From assembly GCF_905201705.1 (NCBI RefSeq), contig NZ_CAJKOX010000066.1, positions 1 through 14,585 of the forward strand: DNA of 14,585 bases, read 5' to 3'. Position numbers and translations under genes: made by a program. The first letter of the stretch is position 1. The number at the start of each line of letters is the position of its first letter. This stretch comes from an uncultured Marvinbryantia sp. GTDB taxonomy: Bacteria > Bacillota > Clostridia > Lachnospirales > Lachnospiraceae. This document shows, in pieces, positions 9,721-14,585 of the stretch. The notes under the pieces are model-generated. The model was given only the letters and a program-made list of their open reading frames with translations, did not search any database and was not told the DNA's origin.

Positions 9721-11847
9721 TCACTCCACTTTCTGCTCCATAAGATACAACGACACGCGAGACTGGATCCGTTCGGCCGTTGTCTTTTCGTCGATGGCTC
9801 CATCGAGATACGCCGCCATTTCCTCCAGAATGATTTGCTCGATGGGCTCGGTCGGATAATCCGGTTTCTGTGCATGATCGACTAGTGCATAAAACGTATC
9901 AATGTTTTCCTGAGTGATCTTTTCCTGCGCCAGAAGCTGTGCAAACTGCTCCTGTAGCACCGTATCACTGACCGGAAGATAATTCATGCTTTGCTGATAG
10001 GACTCCGATAGTAAATAGCTCAAAAATGCCCATGCGCCCGCCTTCTGTTCGCTTTTTGTGTTGATAGAAAGCAGACTGTTAAAATCGAGCTGGCATCCGC
10101 TATCATAGTCACTGGGATACGCATAATACACATATTGCTTCAGCTCAGGGTACACATAGCGTCCCGGCTGATAGACGATGCTGTCTGCGGATAAAATGAC
10201 GTAGTAGTATAAAAGGCCGTCACAGGTGGCAGCAACGTCAAGATTTTTCGGCAGCGCGTCCAAGGCTTCCTGCTGCCGCCGCAGAAGTGCAAGCTGTGCA
10301 TAGAACGAATCACACTCGAAATTGCACGTTTCCTGCGCCGCGTCCACATAGTCGATCGCGCAGCGCTTCGCCATCTGCGAGGAATAATCTGAGTTACGAG
10401 CAAATGGATACAATGTATCATCGCCCTGCTCACATGCCCGCAGAACCGTCTCCGGTCTGCAATCTGGAAGCTGCTCGGGGTCGGCAGCGTATGTCAAAAT
10501 TGTATAGTCAACCGGCAGGCGGTAGACGCCACCATTTTTCTGCACCTGACGCAAAACGCTTGGTCGGATTCTCTCCAGCGGCTTTGTGCTGTCTGCTTCC
10601 ATCCACCTGGTCAGGTCTTCAAAGAACACAGCGTCATCCAACTGCGCCCACTGTGTATCATAGAGCAGGTACATATCATAGCCCTTGCCCGCACCAAGCT
10701 CCGTCAGTGCCAACTCGGTTTGCTCGTCCGATTCCGCCGCAGTGATATCTATACGGTACTGCGGGTACAGTTTCTGGAAGTTTGCAGCCGCAATCTCGAT
10801 GTCATACGAACCGGTGCCTGCAAAGAGAGTGATAACCGTTGGGTCTTCAAGCGTTTCTCCTTCTGGCAGTTTTTCGTAGAAGCACGCAGCCTCGACATCG
10901 CTGTTCCACGCAAAAAAGCCGGACTCCGTTTCCAAGACAGAGCGGTAATTGTTGACGGACGTGTTCGCGTTGTCTGCCCAGTGCAGAATCGCCGTCAGCT
11001 TCCCGGCATCAAAATCCGGGCGAAGCAGATACTCGCCGCTGATTAAGAGCAACGCCCCGTCTTCCGCCTTTCCCATACCCTGAATGTCCAGTCCGTCGCA
11101 GGAAAATTCCGTTTCTGTTTCCAGCGTCTGCGCGTTCAGGCGGACAATCTTCTCCGTCTGATAAATTGCATCGCCCTCCACGCGCACGAAGACCGCGCCG
11201 TCTACGCAGACGAGCTGCAAGAGCCGCCCACCTATATCGCCGCTTTTTGCAAGCTGTGTGCCGTCAGCGCCGACCCGAACGACCGCGTCACCGAACAGGA
11301 TAAAATAGTCCGTTCCGTCGCTATCCAGCTCATACGGCGCATCTGCGCCGCACTCTGCCAGCGGGATACTACCGGTCAAATGCTCGGTTTCGTCGTAGAG
11401 ATAAATCGCATAACCGCCATCGCTGGATGCCTGCACGGATTGTTCATCATCCGTCCCGGCAAAGAACAACGGATTGGCTCCTGCCATCAGAGCAAGCGTA
11501 TCGTCGGTCTCGCACACGCTGTAGATATATTCTGCGTCCGGCAGCTCCAAGGCTTCGCTGTTTCCGTTCGCGTCCGTAACGCCCAGCTTCGCCGGTGCAT
11601 TGGAAAAGGAATAGACCTTGCCATTCCAGACGCATTGCCCTTCCGGATACGAAATTCCGATTGGATTTAAGTAGGGCGTTTGGTTGTAGCACTGTCCCTC
11701 TGGGAGTCCGGAAACATCAACCTGCGCAGCAACGCTTTCCGCTTTGGGCTGAGTCGATTGCTGCACGTCCGATTCTGCACTGCGTGCGTTGCAGGCGGTC
11801 AGGAAAAGTAGGAGCAGAAGGAAGATAGAGAATACTGTTTTTTTCAT
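9721..11847 (-). CDS. Lipoprotein with beta-propeller-like and solute-binding domains
   Basis: The 708-residue product starts with MKKTVFSIFLLLLLFLTAC, a clear lipobox with Cys19, so it is membrane-anchored outside the cell. Residues about 40-335 consist of repeated strand pairs of the type NGKVYSFSN, GYAIYLYDE, DYFILFGDAVVRVGADG and EKIVRLN, a beta-propeller-like plan. Residues about 345-700 resemble family 1 solute-binding proteins: VITLFAGTGSYDIEIAAANF, KGYDMYLLYDTQWAQLDD, GGVYRLPVDYTILTYAADP and KAGAWAFLSYLLS. No ABC transporter permease or ATPase is encoded nearby, so it may be a sensor or receptor. I choose ATG 11847 for the signal peptide; GTG 11856 is in frame. A weak GGGTG precedes it. 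Confidence 0.85.
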   Translation of the reverse strand: MKKTVFSIFLLLLLFLTACNARSAESDVQQSTQPKAESVAAQVDVSGLPEGQCYNQTPYLNPIGISYPEGQCVWNGKVYSFSNAPAKLGVTDANGNSEALELPDAEYIYSVCETDDTLALMAGANPLFFAGTDDEQSVQASSDGGYAIYLYDETEHLTGSIPLAECGADAPYELDSDGTDYFILFGDAVVRVGADGTQLAKSGDIGGRLLQLVCVDGAVFVRVEGDAIYQTEKIVRLNAQTLETETEFSCDGLDIQGMGKAEDGALLLISGEYLLRPDFDAGKLTAILHWADNANTSVNNYRSVLETESGFFAWNSDVEAACFYEKLPEGETLEDPTVITLFAGTGSYDIEIAAANFQKLYPQYRIDITAAESDEQTELALTELGAGKGYDMYLLYDTQWAQLDDAVFFEDLTRWMEADSTKPLERIRPSVLRQVQKNGGVYRLPVDYTILTYAADPEQLPDCRPETVLRACEQGDDTLYPFARNSDYSSQMAKRCAIDYVDAAQETCNFECDSFYAQLALLRRQQEALDALPKNLDVAATCDGLLYYYVILSADSIVYQPGRYVYPELKQYVYYAYPSDYDSGCQLDFNSLLSINTKSEQKAGAWAFLSYLLSESYQQSMNYLPVSDTVLQEQFAQLLAQEKITQENIDTFYALVDHAQKPDYPTEPIEQIILEEMAAYLDGAIDEKTTAERIQSRVSLYLMEQKVE

Positions 11848-11871
11848 ATGTGTCACCCATATAGTCTGTTT

Positions 11872-11895
11872 GGGCGCACGGAAAACCGTGCGCCC
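11872..11895. other. Strong hairpin between the SH3-like and solute-binding lipoprotein genes
   Basis: A perfect 10-bp stem GGGCGCACGG/CCGTGCGCCC closes an AAAA loop. On the minus strand it is followed by AAACAGACTA, without a T tract, so it is a poor terminator. It may attenuate or stabilise the transcript ends and set unequal expression of the two genes. Confidence 0.7.
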
Positions 11896-11928
11896 TGTTG
11901 CAGGCGGTCTTGTATATCTAGCGGCGGC

Positions 11929-12273
11929 TTAATCCAGCGTGGCGTAGCCGGTAGAAACAGCGTCCAGCGTGACGCAGCCGGTAGAAACATAGCCCGTTTT
12001 ATTTGCATTTGCCCCCGTAGCTACACGCACATAGTACCAGGAAATCCCATCACCGTTAACACCCTGAAGGATTCGGACACGATCTCCCTTCAGAAGCGTG
12101 CCAAGAACATTTTTTTCGTCTAATTCAGGTCTTGCTCGGAAATTCGCAGCCTCGACAGACACCGTTCCGTAGTTATAATACTGCGGTTCGGCAGCAGAAA
12201 CGAAGCTGGCACTCGTGCATGCAATCAGCACACACACCAAAAGCAGGGCGATAATACGAGTTTTCTTTTTCAT
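11929..12273 (-). CDS. Secreted SH3-like (SH3b) protein
   Basis: The 114-residue product has a signal peptide (MKKKTRIIALLLVCVLIAC, then SFVSAAE). Cleavage after SAA is likely, but LIAC also fits a lipobox, so lipidation is possible. Residues 36-104 are a bacterial SH3 domain: VSVEAANFRARPELDEKNV, then GTLLKGDRVRIL, SWYYVRV and TGYVSTG. Such domains often bind peptidoglycan or other wall components. The C terminus ends in a duplicated VSTG-TLD block produced by a 30-bp tandem repeat. AAAGGAG lies 7 bases before the ATG. It precedes the large lipoprotein gene by about 80 bases. Confidence 0.88.
   Translation of the reverse strand: MKKKTRIIALLLVCVLIACTSASFVSAAEPQYYNYGTVSVEAANFRARPELDEKNVLGTLLKGDRVRILQGVNGDGISWYYVRVATGANANKTGYVSTGCVTLDAVSTGYATLD
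11933..11992. repeat. 30-bp tandem duplication at the end of the SH3-like gene
   Basis: Two 30-bp units starting TCCAGCGTG lie head to tail (11933-11962 and 11963-11992) with a few differences. They are in frame and duplicate ten residues (VSTG-TLD-type) at the C terminus. The first copy in the protein completes the SH3 strand, so the second is an extra tail that can expand or contract by slippage. Confidence 0.8.
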
Positions 12274-12332
12274 TTTGCTTCTCCTTTCGTTTCATATTCC
12301 CATAAGAATTGTTTTCGACTGTCTATCCTCAT

Positions 12333-12372
12333 AAAGCGGCCGCTTTTATAAAGATCATATTGGTGCTGCGAA
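12333..12372 (-). promoter_or_regulatory. Promoter and small palindrome upstream of the SH3-like gene
   Basis: On the minus strand TTCGCA (12367-12372) and TATAAA (12345-12350) are 16 bases apart. The 14-bp palindrome AAAGCGGCCGCTTT (12333-12346) begins at the end of the -10 and covers the predicted start, a good operator position. The remaining bases from 12373 to 12452 contain an ATTAC/GTAAT stem and no gene. Confidence 0.45.
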
Positions 12373-12452
12373 CAGCCTTTTTAGTCGCTCCTTGCAAAAT
12401 TACGCAGTAATGGCAAAACCTCTCCCTGCGGGTCTCATTGCGTCTGTCCCTA

Positions 12453-12821
12453 TTAATAATTTACATATCCTGTAACTTCTATATCCACGTCCGAATTGTT
12501 TCTTATCGCAAACGTATATGTTCCATTTTGGGGAATTTCAATTTTCTCGTTAAACGCTCCATTCTCACCTTTCAAATAATGGAATCTCCCATTCTTATCT
12601 ACCAAGCCAAAATCCACATCTGCTGAACTTGGAGAATATGTCGCATTAATCGTAACCGTTTCCCCTGCCGCCATTGGAAATCCCGTCTTTGCAGGCTTTA
12701 ACTCTCCTGCCTTAACCGTTACATCAAATTTTCCCATTGCACGTTCTGCTGCATTAACCGTTCCAGCAAAGCAGCTAACAAGCAAAAGCACTGTCAGCAA
12801 CGAACACAACATCTTTTTCAT
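12453..12821 (-). CDS. Secreted beta-sandwich protein in the HTH regulator operon
   Basis: The 122-residue product has a signal peptide (MKKMLCSLLTVLLLVSC, then FAGTVNAAE). Cleavage after NAA is likely; LVSC also matches a lipobox. The mature ~100 residues look all-beta: GETVTINATYSPSSADVDF, GLVDKNGRFHYL, and a final GTYTFAIRNNSDVDIEV strand pair ending in TGYVNY. I recall similar small secreted proteins in Clostridia beginning after an ETVTI-type strand and ending in GYVNY, without known function. I choose ATG 12821, since the ATG at 12845 overlaps the regulator gene and its product would lack a proper signal peptide start. It lies 11 bases after the regulator gene and should be co-transcribed, so it may be the ligand or partner of the regulator's outer tail. 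Confidence 0.8.
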   Translation of the reverse strand: MKKMLCSLLTVLLLVSCFAGTVNAAERAMGKFDVTVKAGELKPAKTGFPMAAGETVTINATYSPSSADVDFGLVDKNGRFHYLKGENGAFNEKIEIPQNGTYTFAIRNNSDVDIEVTGYVNY

Positions 12822-12832
12822 TTTATTTCTTC

Positions 12833-13303
12833 TCAGTCCTTCCATTCAAAATCAAACCCATTTGCAGCTTGATCTGGCATATCAACATCTTCGTCTCCCA
12901 TATCTACAAATTGTTTTCCAGGCATCTCCTTATTCTCAGATCTCGTTGCGATCCATATGCACGTTAAAGTTATTACGCCAACCACTAATGCAATCGCAAC
13001 GAATCGAATCTTTCGCTTCCTTTTATCTTTCGCACTTACAGTGGTATTTTTTGTTTCATTCTCTTCTAATGGCGACACCACTTCAATCGGTTTTTCATCA
13101 GCCATGTCACTGTCACTGCACAGCCAATCTAGGGATACACCGTAGATCTTCGCCAGCGCCTTCAGCTTGTCCATGGACGGCGTAGTATCTCCACTTTCCC
13201 AGCGGGAAACTGCCTGCCTGGACACATCAAGCTGATGTGCCAGCGACATTTGTGAGATTCCAGCTTTATCCCTTAATACGATCAGTTTTTCTCTAAGGGT
13301 CAT
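12833..13303 (-). CDS. Membrane-anchored Xre-family HTH regulator
   Basis: The 156-residue product has an Xre/Cro-type helix-turn-helix at residues 5-61 (LRDKAGISQMSLAHQL, then DVSRQAVSRWESGDTTPS and LAKIYGVSLDWLC). A charged linker, a KDKRKRK stop and one transmembrane helix (about 100-119) follow, then a 37-residue acidic tail outside the cell (MGDEDVDMPDQ to FEWKD). This topology suggests that an outside or membrane signal alters DNA binding. I choose ATG 13303, which has AGGAG 10 bases upstream; the frame's earlier ATG at 13339 lies inside the promoter. The gene is preceded by a near-perfect palindrome overlapping its -35, so autoregulation is likely. The same site occurs at 2112-2161. 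Confidence 0.88.
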   Translation of the reverse strand: MTLREKLIVLRDKAGISQMSLAHQLDVSRQAVSRWESGDTTPSMDKLKALAKIYGVSLDWLCSDSDMADEKPIEVVSPLEENETKNTTVSAKDKRKRKIRFVAIALVVGVITLTCIWIATRSENKEMPGKQFVDMGDEDVDMPDQAANGFDFEWKD

Positions 13304-13321
13304 GTACTTTACACTCCTGAT

Positions 13322-13349
13322 TCTATATTCAGACCCCATCAGATGTAAA
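13322..13349 (-). promoter_or_regulatory. Promoter of the membrane-anchored HTH regulator
   Basis: On the minus strand TTTACA (13344-13349) and TATAGA (13322-13327) are 16 bases apart. The -35 is one end of the palindrome at 13342-13367. The leader is only about 12 bases and contains the AGGAG ribosome binding site. Confidence 0.65.
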
Positions 13350-13390
13350 CCACAAGTGGTTTACATCCAGGCAACTCAGAGTTGCCTCTT
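13342..13390. repeat. Operator-like repeat, copy B, with 12-bp palindromic arms
   Basis: GATGTAAACCAC (13342-13353) and its exact complement (13356-13367) flank a central AA. Beside it, AGGCAAC/GTTGCCT forms a small hairpin ending at the stop codon of the ribbon-helix-helix gene; a T-rich run follows on the plus strand. The whole block is matched at 2112-2161. The intact symmetry here suggests a homodimeric binder, most simply the HTH regulator encoded next to it. Confidence 0.8.
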
Positions 13391-13687
13391 TCATTTTCTG
13401 ACCTTTTCATACTCCGAAAGCACCGATTTCTGCTGATCTCGATACTGCACCATCAGATCACTAAGCAGTTCACTGACGCTGCGCCTTTCGACATAGGCAA
13501 TTTTCTGGATATCTTCATACAGGCTCGGCAGCACAGACAAGCTCACCCGTTTCCGCAGCTCCCGATCCTCCTTCGGCCGACCGCGGCCGACACTATGCCG
13601 CTTCGTTTCCTCTGCCGGCTGCTGCTCAATGATGCTGCCAACAACAGACGCTCTGCGCCGGCTCTCACGCTCTTTCAAATTACCCAT
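13391..13687 (-). CDS. Ribbon-helix-helix partner of ParA (small ParB-like protein)
   Basis: The 98-residue product has a basic, probably disordered N-terminal half (ERESRRRASVVG, GRGRPKEDREL) and a ribbon-helix-helix domain from about residue 48 (KRVSLSVLPSLYEDIQKIAY, then VERRSVSELLSDLMVQY). Small proteins of this plan act as centromere-binding partners in type Ib partition systems, where the basic tail stimulates ParA ATPase. The start is ATG 13687, 9 bases after GGGAGG, overlapping the parA stop by eight bases, so translation is coupled. RHH partners normally bind short repeats upstream of parA; I see no clear array there, and the AT-rich GTATATAC repeats elsewhere are an alternative target. 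Confidence 0.82.
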   Translation of the reverse strand: MGNLKERESRRRASVVGSIIEQQPAEETKRHSVGRGRPKEDRELRKRVSLSVLPSLYEDIQKIAYVERRSVSELLSDLMVQYRDQQKSVLSEYEKVRK

Positions 13688-14459
13688 TTTCAATATCCTC
13701 CCGGTCGAAATTTCCGTTTATAATCATTTTCGCAATTGCCGTGTATTCTTTCGCAATTTCGCTGCTCGGTGCCTGCTCCACGACCGCCAGCCCGTCATAA
13801 ATTCCTTTCTTCGCCACCGCAAGCCGCTTCACAACGCCGACGAGATTATACTCTTCCTTCAGCAGCGCAAGAATATCTTTATCGTCCGATACCCGCGCAT
13901 CGTAGAGTGTCGCAATCACGCCCAGCACCTTCAGATCCGGGTTAATCAACTCCTGGATCTCCCGGATGCTGTCCTGCAGCTGCGTCAGGCCACGGTATGC
14001 CAGGTAGTCTGTCTTGACAGGAATCAGAACGCCGTCCGCGCAGGAAAGCGCATTGATTGTGAGAATCGAAAGCTGCGGCGGGCAATCGATCAGAATGTAA
14101 TCATAGCTGTCTTTGATCGGCTTCAGCGCCCGGTCGAGGATTTTCTCCCGGCTCGCCCGCGAAAGCATTTCCATCTCCATCGGGGCCAGATCGATAATCG
14201 ACGTCACAATGTGCAGCCGGTCATTGATTTTCTGTACGCACTCGCGGATCGGCGCGCCGTCTTTCTTCAGAACGTCTACAATCGTCTTCGGAACCTCCAG
14301 CGGCTCCATGCCGACACTGATCGTCAGGCTGGCCTGACTGTCCAGATCGATCAGCAGCACGTTCTTGCCCGCAGCAGCCAGTGCAGCGCCCAAATTGTGC
14401 GTCGTGGTCGTCTTCGCCACGCCGCCTTTTTGATTTGCTATTACAATAATTCTGCCCAT
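13680..14459 (-). CDS. parA: ParA-family partition ATPase
   Basis: The 259-residue product drives plasmid segregation by forming ATP-dependent gradients on the nucleoid. It has the deviant Walker A KGGVAKTT at residues 11-18 (signature Lys11 and catalytic Lys16), the A' box LIDLDSQAS around residues 37-43, and Walker B ILIDCPP ending at residue 128. Length and motif spacing match Soj/ParA proteins without an N-terminal DNA-binding domain (type Ib). GAGGG lies 7 bases before the ATG and a good promoter is upstream. It forms an operon with the overlapping ribbon-helix-helix gene. Confidence 0.95.
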   Translation of the reverse strand: MGRIIVIANQKGGVAKTTTTHNLGAALAAAGKNVLLIDLDSQASLTISVGMEPLEVPKTIVDVLKKDGAPIRECVQKINDRLHIVTSIIDLAPMEMEMLSRASREKILDRALKPIKDSYDYILIDCPPQLSILTINALSCADGVLIPVKTDYLAYRGLTQLQDSIREIQELINPDLKVLGVIATLYDARVSDDKDILALLKEEYNLVGVVKRLAVAKKGIYDGLAVVEQAPSSEIAKEYTAIAKMIINGNFDREDIENG

Positions 14460-14484
14460 TCACTCACCCTCTATCTTAACTAAT

Positions 14485-14513
14485 ATAATACCAGCTAAGA
14501 GCATATTTTGCAA
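14485..14513 (-). promoter_or_regulatory. Promoter of parA
   Basis: On the minus strand TTGCAA (14508-14513) and TATTAT (14485-14490) are 17 bases apart. CTTA and TAAG blocks at 14474-14477 and 14496-14499 flank the -10 symmetrically and may be an operator. Confidence 0.65.
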
Positions 14514-14561
14514 TAGCATTTGCGGTCTATTAATTACTATCGGAAATACATTTTTCGCACA

Positions 14562-14575
14562 TTTTCACGTGAAAA
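14562..14575. promoter_or_regulatory. parS-like palindrome upstream of parA
   Basis: TTTTCACGTGAAAA is a perfect 14-bp palindrome whose central TTTCACGTGAAA matches the core of the Spo0J/ParB binding site parS (TGTTTCACGTGAAACA). The outer two bases on each side differ. It lies about 100 bases upstream of parA. No Spo0J-type ParB is encoded in the window, so the host chromosomal protein could be the binder, or the match is chance. Confidence 0.55.
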
Positions 14576-14585
14576 CGCTCATATA

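Noticed and set aside
9461..9724. An 87-codon minus-strand frame between the vapC remnant and the lipoprotein gene
   Set aside because: It runs through the bidirectional terminator and opposes the vapC remnant; no ribosome binding site.
10287..10745. A 152-codon plus-strand frame
   Set aside because: It is antisense to the solute-binding lipoprotein and rich in Pro, Arg, His and Ser as expected for a shadow.
13629..14483. A 284-codon open frame on the plus strand
   Set aside because: It is the antisense of parA and its RHH partner; the product is rich in Arg, Leu and Gln without domains.

Overview
The window looks like a plasmid or plasmid-like element of a Gram-positive Clostridia host, probably a gut Oscillospiraceae or Lachnospiraceae relative. 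This rests on strong AAGGAGG-type ribosome binding sites, Gram-positive signal peptides and lipoboxes, AT-rich intergenic DNA, and familiar small accessory families (BrnTA, DinJ/YafQ, ParA plus a ribbon-helix-helix partner, a primase-like replication protein, a plasmid-type tyrosine recombinase). I see no rRNA, tRNA, CRISPR array, insertion sequence or relaxase. No gene is cut at either end, and both ends are AT-rich non-coding DNA, so the window could be a complete circular replicon. I cannot prove that from the sequence alone.

Layout, mostly minus strand. 1-2160: a terminator, a secreted caspase-like protein with PepSY-like propeptide features, a lipoprotein, and their promoter/operator. 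2180-2500: a compact locus with the full architecture of an Fst/par-type type I toxin-antitoxin system (28-residue membrane peptide, sequestered ribosome binding site, convergent antisense RNA, shared terminator, direct repeats). 2594-3500: dinJ-yafQ and a short Phd-like antitoxin remnant. 3653-3856: a small plus-strand protein. 3953-5770: a primase-like replication protein behind a long structured leader (candidate origin/copy-control region). 5771-7660: a coiled-coil protein and a tyrosine recombinase, preceded by a 34-bp palindrome. 7660-8100: a repeat-rich non-coding segment. 8166-8423: a small conserved-looking protein. 8528-8811: a cluster of hairpins. 8812-9525: brnT-brnA and a vapC remnant. 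9721-13367: a beta-propeller/solute-binding lipoprotein, an SH3-like secreted protein, a beta-sandwich secreted protein and a membrane-anchored HTH regulator. 13391-14585: parA with a ribbon-helix-helix partner, their promoter and a parS-like palindrome.

Two points stand out. First, a ~50-bp element containing a TGTAAACCAC palindrome and the promoter -35 lies both upstream of the membrane-anchored HTH regulator (13342-13390) and upstream of the lipoprotein/caspase-like operon (2112-2161), more than 11 kb away. This predicts an autoregulated envelope-sensing regulon that includes a secreted caspase-like protein. Second, the type I toxin-antitoxin locus at 2180-2500 was found from its RNA architecture; its toxin is only 28 codons long and starts with TTG. 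Partition, replication, recombination and at least three intact toxin-antitoxin systems would together keep the element stable, while the secreted/lipoprotein genes are the cargo.
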